This document shows positions 15,759-23,570 of a stretch of 35,707 bases of DNA, piece by piece. Position 1 is the stretch's first letter. Each line of letters opens with the position of its first letter. The notes under the pieces are model-generated. The model did no database searches. It was not told the origin of the DNA and saw only the letters and a list, made by a program, of their open reading frames with translations. Origin of the DNA: Neisseriaceae bacterium (GTDB lineage Bacteria; Pseudomonadota; Gammaproteobacteria; Burkholderiales; Neisseriaceae); NCBI GenBank assembly GCA_030146285.1, contig JASLBZ010000020.1, positions 1 to 35,707 of the forward strand, in the 5' to 3' direction. A program made the position numbers and the translations under genes.

Positions 15759-16391
15759 ATGATGAATTATCTTTTATTGGGTGGCTATGTTTTGGCCGTG
15801 TCGGTATTGATTGCCACACCAGGACCCAATGCATTTTTAATGATTACCCACAGTTTGAGTTATGGTAATAAGGCCATTGTTCGCAATGCTTTAGGTGGTG
15901 TGAGTGCTGCTTTGATTTTGATGGCATTGGCACTTTTTGGTGTGGCGCAGTTTGTGCCTCAAAGCATATTGCCATACCTGTCTTTGTTAGGTGGCGCTTA
16001 CTTGTTTGTTTTGGGCTTAAAAAATTGGAACAATGCCAAGCGTATTGTGCCTAGTGAAGACGAGCATGGCGCTGGTGTTCTGGAACCTAATTTTTTTCGT
16101 GAGGCCTTTTTGGCCGGCATTAGCAATCCCAAGGATTTGCTGTTTTTTATTTTGTTTTTACCGCAGTTTATCGATACCAGTGTGCCATTGTGGCAGGGTG
16201 CTTTGGTCTTGATGGCGCTGTGGTTTGTTTGTGATTTTGGGATTATGTCGGCAGTGGGTTTGGTGGCAGGACAGTTAAAGCAATTTTTAACACCGCATCG
16301 GCAATGGTTTCTTGCCCGTATTTTAAGCACGATTATGATGGGTTTGGGGCTTATTTTATTGTTAAGTACGGTATTTTCTTTGCTTCAATAA
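15759..16391 (+). CDS. LysE/RhtB family amino-acid exporter
   Basis: The 210-residue protein has about six membrane helices and the LysE-family signature TPGPNAFL at residues 20-27, followed by the family-typical helix GGVSAALILMALALFGV, and SNPKDLLFFILFLPQF near 125-140. Members export amino acids or related small compounds; the substrate cannot be told here. The start is either of two adjacent ATGs at 15759 and 15762. No Shine-Dalgarno motif is available, because the upstream bases are the T tract and 3' arm of a terminator-like hairpin. Upstream in-frame starts would lie inside the hairpin. Confidence 0.85.
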   Translation: MMNYLLLGGYVLAVSVLIATPGPNAFLMITHSLSYGNKAIVRNALGGVSAALILMALALFGVAQFVPQSILPYLSLLGGAYLFVLGLKNWNNAKRIVPSEDEHGAGVLEPNFFREAFLAGISNPKDLLFFILFLPQFIDTSVPLWQGALVLMALWFVCDFGIMSAVGLVAGQLKQFLTPHRQWFLARILSTIMMGLGLILLLSTVFSLLQ

Positions 16392-16625
16392 AGCCGCTAA
16401 AAAAGAAGCAGGGTCGGGCTGTTGGGCTTTAAATGGGGAGCTTGGCTGGTTTTTGATGGTGAGTTGTCATTTTTTACAGTGTGGTGAATATGCTTGTCAA
16501 AAATTGTATGCTACATTAATCTTAAAACCAATAATACCAAGGTGTCGCTAAAGGTATGCTTTTGCTTTATCTGCGTGAGAATAGCTTTAACGGCACTGAT
16601 TACAATAAGCCCCAAAGGAGTTTGT

Positions 16626-17696
16626 ATGAGTGCGTCCGATGTAATTCGTCATGATATTAAACAAATGTCCGTGTACAAGGTTACTGATGTCCCTGAGGAC
16701 TGTATTAAGCTTGATGCCATGGAAAGTCCTTATGAGTACCCAGAAGAGCTAAAAGAAGAATTGGCCAGTATTCTGAGTGAAGTACCTTTAAATCGCTACC
16801 TCAACCCGCTCAGTTGTGGCATCCGCGAAATCATCTATGAGCAGTTCAATATTCAAGCCGATGCACAAGTGGTCTTGGGCAATGGCTCTGATGAGCTTAT
16901 TCAGTTTCTCACCCTTCTTATTGCCAAGCCTGGCGCAAAAGTCTTAAGTGTTGAACCCAGTTTTGTGATGTACGAGCGTTGTGCGAATCTGTATGGCTTA
17001 AACTATGTTGGTGTGCCGCTGAACCCAGATTTCACCATGGATTTGGATGCTACTTTGGCTGCCATTCAAACGCACCAACCTGCCATTACGTTCTTGGCTT
17101 ATCCAAACAACCCCACTGGTGGTCGTTTTGAACGTTCTGAAGTCGAAGCGATCTTGGCTGCAGCCACAGGCATTGTGGTGGTGGATCAAGCTTATGGTGC
17201 TTTTGCCTCAGATAGTTTTTTCCCACAAGCTGGACAATATGACAATTTGGTGGTGTTAAAAACCTTAAGCAAAATTGGCTTTGCTGGCATTCGCATGGGT
17301 TTTGCTGCTGGTCCTCAAGCCATTATGCAAGAGCTGCAAAAAATCATGCCACCTTATAATATGAATCAGTTAAGCGTGGCAACGGCCAAATTTGCCGTGA
17401 AATACCCACAGTTTATTTCAGGCAGCATTGATAAACTGAAGTCAGAGCGTGAGCGCATGAGAACGGCAATCCGTTCATATGATGTCATCGAAGATTTTGC
17501 TTCAGAGGCTAATTTTTTGACCATACGTGTCCCTGATGCGCAAAAGCTGTATGATACTTTGTTGGAACACAAAATATTAATTAAAAATCTGCATGGCGTG
17601 CATCCATTATTGGATCAATGTGTTCGCATTACAGTCGGGCTGCCTGAGGAGAACCAGGCGGTATTGGATATATTTCAGAAGATGTATGAGAGTTAA
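16626..17696 (+). CDS. hisC: Histidinol-phosphate aminotransferase
   Basis: HisC transfers an amino group from glutamate to imidazole-acetol phosphate. It is a 356-residue fold-type I PLP enzyme: NGSDELIQ at 86-93 for cofactor phosphate binding, YPNNPTGG at 159-166, VVDQAYGAF at 185-193 and the PLP lysine K216 in TLSKIGFAGIRMGF. The start is the ATG at 16626, with AAAGGAG at 16614-16620 and 5 bases of spacing; the frame is open further upstream but without family character. hisB follows after 5 bases. A promoter is expected in 16392-16625, where two TTGTCA hexamers (16464 and 16494) are the best -35 candidates. Confidence 0.95.
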   Translation: MSASDVIRHDIKQMSVYKVTDVPEDCIKLDAMESPYEYPEELKEELASILSEVPLNRYLNPLSCGIREIIYEQFNIQADAQVVLGNGSDELIQFLTLLIAKPGAKVLSVEPSFVMYERCANLYGLNYVGVPLNPDFTMDLDATLAAIQTHQPAITFLAYPNNPTGGRFERSEVEAILAAATGIVVVDQAYGAFASDSFFPQAGQYDNLVVLKTLSKIGFAGIRMGFAAGPQAIMQELQKIMPPYNMNQLSVATAKFAVKYPQFISGSIDKLKSERERMRTAIRSYDVIEDFASEANFLTIRVPDAQKLYDTLLEHKILIKNLHGVHPLLDQCVRITVGLPEENQAVLDIFQKMYES

Positions 17697-17701
17697 ATAA
17701 T

Positions 17702-18295
17702 ATGCGTCAAGTAAGCGTGACCCGCAATACCACGGAAACCCAGATTTCATTAGAACTGAATTTAGACGGCACAGGCATTGGTGTGTTTGAAACCGGTGTG
17801 CCATTTTTAGACCATATGTTGGATCAGATTTGTCGTCATGGTTTGGTGGATTTGAAGATTCAAGCCCATGGTGATTTGCATATTGATGCCCATCATACTG
17901 TCGAAGACATTGGCATTACTTTAGGGCAGGCTTTAAAGCAAGCCTTGGGTGATAAAGCAGGCATTCGCCGTTATGGACACAGTTATGTGCCACTAGATGA
18001 AGCCTTAAGCCGTGTGGTTTTGGATTTGTCAGGTCGACCTGGATTGGTGTACAACGTGGAATACACTCGAGCCATGATTGGTGGTTTTGATGTGGATTTG
18101 TTCAGTGAATTTTTCCATGGTTTTGTGAATCATGGCATGTTGACTATTCATATTGATAATTTGCGTGGTGTGAATGCCCATCATCAAGCCGAAACCATCT
18201 TTAAAGCTTTGGGTCGTGCTTTGCGCATGGCCATTGAATACGATGATCGGATGGCGGGTATGATGCCTTCGACCAAAGGCACGTTGACGGCATAA
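17702..18295 (+). CDS. hisB: Imidazoleglycerol-phosphate dehydratase
   Basis: HisB removes water from imidazoleglycerol phosphate. The 197-residue monofunctional form (no phosphatase domain) has the two manganese-binding repeats, HHTVEDIG at 64-71 and HHQAETIFKALGRALR in the last quarter, plus FLDHML at 35-40. Length is typical of non-enteric bacteria. It lies 5 bases after hisC and ends before a terminator, so hisC-hisB may be its own transcript. Confidence 0.96.
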   Translation: MRQVSVTRNTTETQISLELNLDGTGIGVFETGVPFLDHMLDQICRHGLVDLKIQAHGDLHIDAHHTVEDIGITLGQALKQALGDKAGIRRYGHSYVPLDEALSRVVLDLSGRPGLVYNVEYTRAMIGGFDVDLFSEFFHGFVNHGMLTIHIDNLRGVNAHHQAETIFKALGRALRMAIEYDDRMAGMMPSTKGTLTA

Positions 18296-18316
18296 AATGC
18301 ATTTGTTGTTGAAGAG

Positions 18317-18351
18317 CAAGCTACTGCAATGATTGAAGTAGCTTGTTTTTT
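18317..18351 (+). terminator. Terminator after hisB
   Basis: Perfect 9-base arms CAAGCTACT (18317-18325) and AGTAGCTTG (18337-18345), with an 11-base loop, followed by six T residues. Confidence 0.75.
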
Positions 18352-18391
18352 GCGTACTATTTGGATTGTATTGTTGCACTGGAATCAATTA

Positions 18392-18420
18392 TTGAAAAAC
18401 AGTGTTTTCAAAAATAAAAT
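18392..18420 (+). promoter_or_regulatory. Putative sigma-70 promoter for the first HIT gene
   Basis: TTGAAA at 18392-18397 and TAAAAT at 18415-18420 are separated by 17 bases. A 7-base inverted repeat, TTGAAAA / TTTTCAA, covers the -35 box and half of the spacer (18392-18411) and could be an operator. It sits between the hisB terminator and the AAGGAAAAG ribosome site of the next gene. Confidence 0.55.
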
Positions 18421-18441
18421 ATAAAAAACAAAGGAAAAGAC

Positions 18442-18834
18442 ATGGATTCTATTTTCACCAAAATCATCAATGGCGACATTCCTTCTTACAAAGTAGCAGA
18501 AGATGAGCATTTTTTTGCTTTCTTGGACATCAATCCCAATGCCAAAGGCCATACTTTGTGCATTCCCAAAAAACAGATTGATCGATTGTTTGATATGGAT
18601 GAAACGCATTATCTTGAATTGATGCGATTCTCACGCAAGGTGGCACTTGCGATGGAAAAAACCCTGCCTTGTGAGCGTGTTGGCATGGCGGTGGTTGGCT
18701 TAGAAGTGCCTCATGTTCATGTGCATTTGATTCCAATTCAGAGCATGCAAGACATGAACTTTATTAAAAAAGAAACATTAACAGCAGAAGAATTTACCGA
18801 AGTAGCGGCTGCCATTCAAAAGAACATGCAATAA
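18442..18834 (+). CDS. HIT family protein
   Basis: HIT proteins are nucleotide hydrolases or transferases. The 130-residue sequence has IFTKIINGDIPSYKVAEDE near the start and the histidine triad HVHVHLIP at 91-98, with the central His as nucleophile in the family. It differs from the second HIT protein of this window, which has an N-terminal zinc-type CxxC absent here. It has its own promoter-like sequence and sits between hisB and hisH; no link to histidine synthesis is known. Likely cytoplasmic. Substrate unassigned. Confidence 0.9.
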   Translation: MDSIFTKIINGDIPSYKVAEDEHFFAFLDINPNAKGHTLCIPKKQIDRLFDMDETHYLELMRFSRKVALAMEKTLPCERVGMAVVGLEVPHVHVHLIPIQSMQDMNFIKKETLTAEEFTEVAAAIQKNMQ

Positions 18835-18886
18835 AGAAAAGATGACATGTTCTGGATACAAAGCTCAGAACTCAAAGGAATGAATC

Positions 18887-19528
18887 GTGAAAGTAGCCAT
18901 TATTGATTATGGTATGGGCAATTTACACTCAGTATTGAAGTCTGTTCAGGCTGCCAGTACACAAGCCAAGCAAGCAGCAGAGGTTTTTTTAACAGCGAAT
19001 CCAGAAGATGTGATGTCTGCGGATAAAGTGCTCTTTCCTGGCCAAGGTGCAATGCCCGATTGCATGAAGTCTTTGCAAGAAAGTGGTTTGGGCGATGCGG
19101 TATTGGATGCATTTAAAAACAAGCCTTTTTTGGGCATTTGTGTGGGTGCTCAGCTGTTGTTTGAAAAAAGTGAAGAGGGTGATACCCAAGGCTTGGGTTG
19201 GTTTGACGGTACGGTCAAACGCTTTTCCAATACACTGCTAGATGAGCAAGGCAACCATTTAAAAGTACCACACATGGGTTGGAACAATGTCCACCAAGTG
19301 GCCAGTCATCCATTGTTTGCTAACATCAAACAAGATGCGCGTTTTTATTATGTGCACAGTTACCACTTTGACCCTGTTCAATCCGATATTGTCTTGGCAA
19401 CCACCGATTATCCAACGCCATTTGCTTGCGTAGTGGGCAAAGACAATGTGTTTGCAACGCAGTTTCATCCCGAAAAAAGCCATGAAGCAGGCTTAACTTT
19501 ACTGCGCAATTTTATTGATTGGTTGTAA
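18887..19528 (+). CDS. hisH: Imidazole glycerol phosphate synthase, glutaminase subunit
   Basis: HisH splits glutamine and channels ammonia to HisF. The 213-residue class I amidotransferase has the nucleophile C85 in GICVGAQLLF and the H194/E196 pair in FHPEKSHEAG; MGWNNV and YYVHSYHF are also typical of HisH. The start is a GTG at 18887, supported by AAAGGAA at 18874-18880, because MKVAIIDYGMGN begins exactly there. Its partner hisF lies two genes downstream. An uptake-like 11/12 site lies in the coding region. Confidence 0.96.
   Translation: MKVAIIDYGMGNLHSVLKSVQAASTQAKQAAEVFLTANPEDVMSADKVLFPGQGAMPDCMKSLQESGLGDAVLDAFKNKPFLGICVGAQLLFEKSEEGDTQGLGWFDGTVKRFSNTLLDEQGNHLKVPHMGWNNVHQVASHPLFANIKQDARFYYVHSYHFDPVQSDIVLATTDYPTPFACVVGKDNVFATQFHPEKSHEAGLTLLRNFIDWL
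18945..18956 (-). repeat. DNA uptake sequence, 11/12 match, inside hisH
   Basis: Minus-strand TGGCAGCCTGAA differs from consensus at the first base only. Confidence 0.55.
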
Positions 19529-19608
19529 AGCATTCAAACGAACCTAGCAATCTTGGTCTTTGCCGCTATTTAATTGCCAGCGTGGCTTTTCAAAGAGGGT
19601 GGTTCGTT

Positions 19609-19614
19609 TATAAT
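19609..19614 (+). promoter_or_regulatory. Putative -10 element upstream of hisA
   Basis: TATAAT in the 170-base gap between hisH and hisA. No good -35 box is seen. If used, the transcript would start about 19620, just before the short reading frame at 19639. Confidence 0.35.
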
Positions 19615-19638
19615 GATGATTCTTGGATTGGATTTACA

Positions 19639-19695
19639 ATGGCGCTTTGGTTCATGCAAGCTAAGCGCTTTTTATTACTTACCCCATTTGGTTGA
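19639..19695 (+). other. Possible leader peptide reading frame before hisA, with terminator-like hairpin
   Basis: An ATG frame of 18 codons (MALWFMQAKRFLLLTPFG) ends 5 bases before the hisA ATG. A hairpin with arms GCGCTT (19642-19647) and AAGCGC (19663-19668) is followed by five T residues inside it. The arrangement resembles an attenuator. However, there is no histidine codon and no good ribosome site, so the peptide may not be made; the hairpin could simply end read-through from hisH. Confidence 0.3.
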
Positions 19696-19700
19696 ATAAA

Positions 19701-20441
19701 ATGTTATTGATTCCTGCAATTGATTTAAAAGAAGGTCAGTGTGTGCGTTTGCGTCAAGGTTTAATGGAAGACGCAACTGTTTTTTCAGATCGCCCAGTAG
19801 AAATGGCATTGCATTGGGTCAATCAAGGTGCCCGCCGTTTGCATCTGGTTGACTTGGATGGTGCATTTGCAGGAACGCCCAAAAACTTTGGTGCGATTAA
19901 AGAAATTTTACAAGAAGTATCGGCCGATGTTCCTGTGCAATTGGGCGGTGGTATTCGAAATTTAGAAACCATTGAAAAATATTTGGACTTGGGTTTGAAA
20001 TATGTGATTGTTGGTACGGCTGCGGTGAAAAATCCTCAGTTTTTACATGATGCATGTGATGCTTTTCCAGGACAAATTATTGTTGGTTTGGATGCAAAAG
20101 ATGGCCAAGTGGCCATTGATGGTTGGGCAAAACTCACCAAGTACAATGTATTGGAATTAGGCCAACGTTTTGCTGATTATGGTGCACAAAGCATTATTTA
20201 TACCGATATTGGTCGCGATGGTATGTTAAGTGGCGTCAACATGGAAGCGACTGTGAAATTGGCAGAGTCAGTATCCATTCCTGTGATTGCTTCGGGTGGA
20301 TTAACCAATTTGGATGATGTTCGCGCTTTGTGTGCAGCAGAAAGTACGGGCATTGAAGGTGCCATTACTGGACGTGCAATTTACGAAGGCAGCATTGATT
20401 TTATGGAAGCACAAAATTTAGCAGATGAATTAAACGCATGA
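19701..20441 (+). CDS. hisA: Phosphoribosylformimino-5-aminoimidazole carboxamide ribotide isomerase
   Basis: HisA performs the Amadori isomerisation of ProFAR in histidine synthesis. The 246-residue (beta/alpha)8 barrel starts MLLIPAIDLKEGQCVRL with catalytic D8, and has VQLGGGIRN, IVGTAAVKNP, VGLDAKDGQVAIDGW, YTDIGRDGMLSG and VIASGGL in the family order. I use the ATG at 19701; a TTG at 19692 would add three residues without support. The stop overlaps the ATG of the downstream membrane gene in an ATGA junction. Confidence 0.95.
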   Translation: MLLIPAIDLKEGQCVRLRQGLMEDATVFSDRPVEMALHWVNQGARRLHLVDLDGAFAGTPKNFGAIKEILQEVSADVPVQLGGGIRNLETIEKYLDLGLKYVIVGTAAVKNPQFLHDACDAFPGQIIVGLDAKDGQVAIDGWAKLTKYNVLELGQRFADYGAQSIIYTDIGRDGMLSGVNMEATVKLAESVSIPVIASGGLTNLDDVRALCAAESTGIEGAITGRAIYEGSIDFMEAQNLADELNA

Positions 20442-20908
20442 AAGTTTTTTTAGCACTTGTGGCCACTGTGGTGTCCTTTTCATTGATGTTGTGGCGACAA
20501 GCTTTGGATATATACAGCAGTAACCCAGCCATAGAAGGCAGTTACTGGGCAGCATTTAGTAAGATTGTTTCAGGTGGCTTTAGTACGCCAGCCATGCAAT
20601 TGTTGTTGGTGTTCTTGCTGGCCGCACCCACTTGGGTGGCTTGGATCTCAGGAAAACTGAGGTATTTGCGCTGGCTGGTGTATGCGATTATTTTTGCTTG
20701 GTTGGTGATGAATGTTCTGTTTGCCATGAATTATGCATCGTATGCCAATATGATTGGTTGGTTTATGTATTCATCATCCATGTTGTTGTTGGGACTGTTG
20801 TTGATGTTGTACCGAATTTTCAATAAAAATGAGGATTATGAGTTGCGCGTGGTCACAACAGAGAACAATGACGAGCCAAGTTATCAAAAAAACAAAACAT
20901 GGTATTAA
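20438..20908 (+). CDS. Unknown four-helix membrane protein inside the his operon
   Basis: The 156-residue protein has four predicted membrane helices at about 2-20, 52-72, 76-99 and 102-125, and a charged C-terminal tail of about 30 residues (KNEDYELRVV onward). I recognise no family motif. The start shares an ATGA with the hisA stop, so it is almost certainly translated with hisA, and hisF follows 37 bases later. No role in histidine synthesis is implied by its sequence. Transport, or assembly of a membrane complex, are possibilities only by position. Confidence 0.85.
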   Translation: MKVFLALVATVVSFSLMLWRQALDIYSSNPAIEGSYWAAFSKIVSGGFSTPAMQLLLVFLLAAPTWVAWISGKLRYLRWLVYAIIFAWLVMNVLFAMNYASYANMIGWFMYSSSMLLLGLLLMLYRIFNKNEDYELRVVTTENNDEPSYQKNKTWY

Positions 20909-20945
20909 ATAAAACCATGAAGGTACAAGGTTAAGGTAGAAGAGA

Positions 20946-21716
20946 ATGCTAGCCAAAAGAATTATTCCGTGTTTGGATGTTGAAAATGGCCGCGTGGTCA
21001 AAGGCGTTAATTTTGTCTCTTTGCGAGATGCAGGCAATCCAGTTGAAGTTGCAAAACGTTATAACGATGAAGGTGCCGATGAAATCACCTTTTTGGATAT
21101 TACAGCCAGTTCAGACAATCGCGATACGATTTTGCATGTGATTGAAGAAGTGGCAAGCCAAGTGTTTATTCCATTGACTGTCGGTGGTGGTGTGCGCAGC
21201 GTGGAAGATGTGCGCCGTTTATTGAATGCAGGTGCGGACAAGGTGAGCATCAATACCTCTGCCGTGAGTAACCCTGATTTGGTGAATGAAGCCAGCCGCT
21301 TTTTTGGCTCACAAGCCATTGTGGTCGCCATTGATGCCAAAGCCGTGAACGAAGACAATAGCCGTTGGGAAGTTTTTACCCATGGTGGACGCAAAGCAAC
21401 AGGTTTGGATGCAGTTGAATGGGCCAAAGAAATGCAAAACCGTGGTGCAGGTGAGATTTTGCTGACCAGTATGGATCGAGATGGCACGAAGATTGGTTTT
21501 AACTTGCCATTGACCCGTGCGGTGAGTGAAGCGGTGAACATTCCAGTGATTGCTTCTGGTGGTGTGGGCAATATTGAGCATTTGATTGCAGGGGTAAAAG
21601 AAGGTAAGGCCGATGCAGTATTGGCAGCCAGTATTTTTCACTTCGGTGAGGTCAGTATTCAAGAAGCCAAAAAAGCCATGCAACAAGCGGGTATCGAAGT
21701 GAGGTTATCAGAATGA
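20946..21716 (+). CDS. hisF: Imidazole glycerol phosphate synthase, cyclase subunit
   Basis: HisF uses ammonia from HisH to close the imidazole ring, giving IGP and AICAR. The 256-residue barrel starts MLAKRIIPCLDVENGRVVKG with catalytic D11. VGGGVRS, ADKVSINTSAV, VVAIDAKAV with the second catalytic Asp, WAKEMQNRGAGEILLTSMDRDGT and VIASGGVG follow in order. A GGTAGAAG-type ribosome site precedes the ATG. hisI overlaps its end by 4 bases. Confidence 0.96.
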   Translation: MLAKRIIPCLDVENGRVVKGVNFVSLRDAGNPVEVAKRYNDEGADEITFLDITASSDNRDTILHVIEEVASQVFIPLTVGGGVRSVEDVRRLLNAGADKVSINTSAVSNPDLVNEASRFFGSQAIVVAIDAKAVNEDNSRWEVFTHGGRKATGLDAVEWAKEMQNRGAGEILLTSMDRDGTKIGFNLPLTRAVSEAVNIPVIASGGVGNIEHLIAGVKEGKADAVLAASIFHFGEVSIQEAKKAMQQAGIEVRLSE

Positions 21717-22102
21717 ATATGCCGGCTTTGGACAAAATAAAATGGGATGATAAAGGTTTGGTCTGTGCCATTTGCCAAGATACCGTGACCAAGAAAATCC
21801 TCATGGTGGCGTGGATGAATGCCGAGGCTTTAGAAAAAACACTGCAAACAAAAAAAGCGCATTATTTTAGTCGTTCACGTCAAAAACAATGGTTAAAAGG
21901 CGAAGAATCAGGGCACACGCAAGATGTTGTATCTGTGCGTTTGGACTGTGATGGCGATGCTGTTTTGTTGGAAATCATCCAAAATGGCGGCATTTCTTGT
22001 CACACAGGACGTGAAAGCTGTTTTTACCAAGAATACCAACAAGGTGAGTGGGTCAACATTGAACCTGTCTTAAAAGAAGAGGCGCAAATATATGGTCAAT
22101 AA
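21713..22102 (+). CDS. hisI: Phosphoribosyl-AMP cyclohydrolase
   Basis: HisI opens the adenine ring of PR-AMP, the third step of histidine synthesis. The 129-residue monofunctional form shows MVAWMNAEAL, SRSRQKQWLKGEESGH, the metal site VRLDCDGDAVLL and the zinc cysteines in GGISCHTGRESCFY. It overlaps hisF by an ATGA and hisE by 11 bases, so translation is coupled on both sides. HisI and HisE, fused in many bacteria, are separate here. Confidence 0.96.
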   Translation: MNMPALDKIKWDDKGLVCAICQDTVTKKILMVAWMNAEALEKTLQTKKAHYFSRSRQKQWLKGEESGHTQDVVSVRLDCDGDAVLLEIIQNGGISCHTGRESCFYQEYQQGEWVNIEPVLKEEAQIYGQ

Positions 22103-22445
22103 TGTAGAAGATAAGGCCCGTTTGATGGCGGGCAATGTTTTGATTGAGATTGGTGATACCCTAGAGGCTCGTAAAAGTGCAGCTACCGACTCTTCTTATG
22201 TGTCGCAGCTGTTAAGCAAGGGTGAAGATGCCATCTTGAAAAAAGTCATTGAAGAAGCCGGTGAAGTTTTAATGGCATCTAAAGATGGTGAGAAATTGCC
22301 TTTGATTAAAGAGATTGCAGATGTGTGGTTTCATACCATGGTGTTATTGACTTACCATGGCTTGCGTCCTGAGGATGTCTTAATGGAATTGCGTCGACGT
22401 CAGAATATCTCTGGTTTGGACGAAAAAGCATCACGTCCTAAATAA
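22092..22445 (+). CDS. hisE: Phosphoribosyl-ATP pyrophosphohydrolase
   Basis: HisE removes pyrophosphate from PR-ATP, the step before HisI. The 117-residue all-alpha MazG-type protein has SYVSQLLSKGEDAILKKV, EEAGEVLMASKDG and EIADVWFHTMVLL, whose acidic residues bind magnesium in the family. The start at 22092 overlaps hisI by 11 bases. It is the last his gene of the run; the second HIT gene follows 26 bases later from the chosen start. Confidence 0.95.
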   Translation: MVNNVEDKARLMAGNVLIEIGDTLEARKSAATDSSYVSQLLSKGEDAILKKVIEEAGEVLMASKDGEKLPLIKEIADVWFHTMVLLTYHGLRPEDVLMELRRRQNISGLDEKASRPK

Positions 22446-22471
22446 ACACTTGTTTGAAAAAGGAAGCTGGT

Positions 22472-22810
22472 GTGAGTCATTGCATTTTTTGCCAAATCAT
22501 TGCGAACGAAATTCCTGCTCAAAAAGTATTTGAAGATGATGAGATGTTGGTTTTTAAAGACATCCGTCCAGCAGCAAAAGTACATCTTTTATTGATTCCG
22601 AAAAAACATTTGGTATCATTAGCACATGCTCAAGAAGAAGATGCCAGTTTATTGGGACGCATGATGTTAAAAGTCCCTCAAATTGCAGCTGAACATGGTT
22701 TAGAGCATGGTTTTAAAACACAGATTAATACCGGTGTGGGTGGAGGACAAGAAGTGTTCCATTTGCATCTGCATATTTTAGGTCAACCGCAAGCACAAAA
22801 GGCAGGTTAA
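22472..22810 (+). CDS. hinT: HIT family purine nucleoside phosphoramidase (HinT-like)
   Basis: HinT-type enzymes hydrolyse nucleoside phosphoramidates. The 112-residue protein has CIFCQIIANEIPAQKVFEDD near the start with a CxxC, IPKKHL, and the histidine triad HLHLHILG at the C-terminus. I choose the GTG at 22472 with AGGAAG at 22461-22466; the TTG at 22454 would put the ribosome site inside the gene. It lies between hisE and tatA, two bases before tatA, an arrangement common in betaproteobacteria. Confidence 0.92.
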   Translation: MSHCIFCQIIANEIPAQKVFEDDEMLVFKDIRPAAKVHLLLIPKKHLVSLAHAQEEDASLLGRMMLKVPQIAAEHGLEHGFKTQINTGVGGGQEVFHLHLHILGQPQAQKAG

Positions 22811-22812
22811 TA

Positions 22813-23052
22813 ATGGGTTCATTTTCTATTTGGCATTGGCTAATCGTTTTATTGGTTGTTGTTTTGGTATTTGGTACCAAAAAACTTCGCAATGTGGGCA
22901 AAGATTTGGGTACAGCTGTACACGATTTCAAAGCTGGTTTGAATGAAGGTACGGAAGCTGAGAAAAAATCCACATCAGAACCATCAAAAACGGTTGAAGC
23001 ACCAGCAGATGCAGCCGTCAAAAAAGATGAACCTGATAACAAAGCCTCTTAA
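22813..23052 (+). CDS. tatA: Twin-arginine translocase subunit TatA
   Basis: TatA forms the protein-conducting part of the Tat system, which exports folded proteins. The 79-residue protein has one N-terminal membrane helix (SIWHWLIVLLVVVLVFG, about 4-20), the FGTKKLRNVGKDLG hinge, an amphipathic helix, then a hydrophilic tail rich in Lys, Glu and Ala. The motif FG at the helix end is diagnostic. It is followed 8 bases later by tatB. Confidence 0.95.
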   Translation: MGSFSIWHWLIVLLVVVLVFGTKKLRNVGKDLGTAVHDFKAGLNEGTEAEKKSTSEPSKTVEAPADAAVKKDEPDNKAS

Positions 23053-23060
23053 GCAAACTC

Positions 23061-23558
23061 ATGTTTGAATTAAGCTTTGGAAAAATACTGCTGTTCGGTA
23101 TTGTTGCTCTGATTGTTTTAGGACCAGAGCGATTGCCGAAGGTCGCGCGTACCGTTGGGCAGTGGGTAGGGCGCATTCAAGCTTTTGTCAGCAATGTCAA
23201 AACTGAACTCAATAACGAACTAGACAGCACACAGTTAACCCAAATCAAGCAAGACATTGAGTCCGCAGCGCAAGCGATGCGAACAGAGATGCAGTCTTCT
23301 TTGGATACGATGGAAACTGAGTTGGGTGAAATTCAAAAGCAAGTGGGCGTTGATCCTGGGCGCGAAGCATGGCGAAATTTGCCAGAAATGCGCACAATTG
23401 ATGATTTTGCAAGTGAACGTGATTGGATGCAAACACAGCAACGCATTGGCAATCATGAGGCATCTTTGCAGCAAAAAGCGCGCCAAACACGTCGTCATTA
23501 TCGTCCAAAACCATTGACGCAGCCTAAGCTGCGCTCACGCCGCCGTTTCACCTCATAA
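23061..23558 (+). CDS. tatB: Twin-arginine translocase subunit TatB
   Basis: TatB, with TatC, binds twin-arginine signal peptides. In 165 residues it has the membrane helix FGKILLFGIVALIVLGPERLP, where the conserved GPERLP replaces the FGTKKL of TatA, a long amphipathic and charged helix to about residue 100, and an Arg/Lys-rich C-terminus. The basic tail is longer than usual but unremarkable. It lies between tatA and tatC with 8- and 12-base gaps. Confidence 0.95.
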   Translation: MFELSFGKILLFGIVALIVLGPERLPKVARTVGQWVGRIQAFVSNVKTELNNELDSTQLTQIKQDIESAAQAMRTEMQSSLDTMETELGEIQKQVGVDPGREAWRNLPEMRTIDDFASERDWMQTQQRIGNHEASLQQKARQTRRHYRPKPLTQPKLRSRRRFTS

Positions 23559-23570
23559 AAGATAAATTGC

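Noticed and set aside
16464..16499. Two TTGTCA hexamers 30 bases apart upstream of hisC, considered as tandem promoters
   Set aside because: The matching -10 boxes are poor (TAATCT and AATATG), so I do not call promoters.
21059..21571. 170-codon open frame on the minus strand
   Set aside because: Antisense of hisF and of Ser/Thr/Pro-rich shadow composition.
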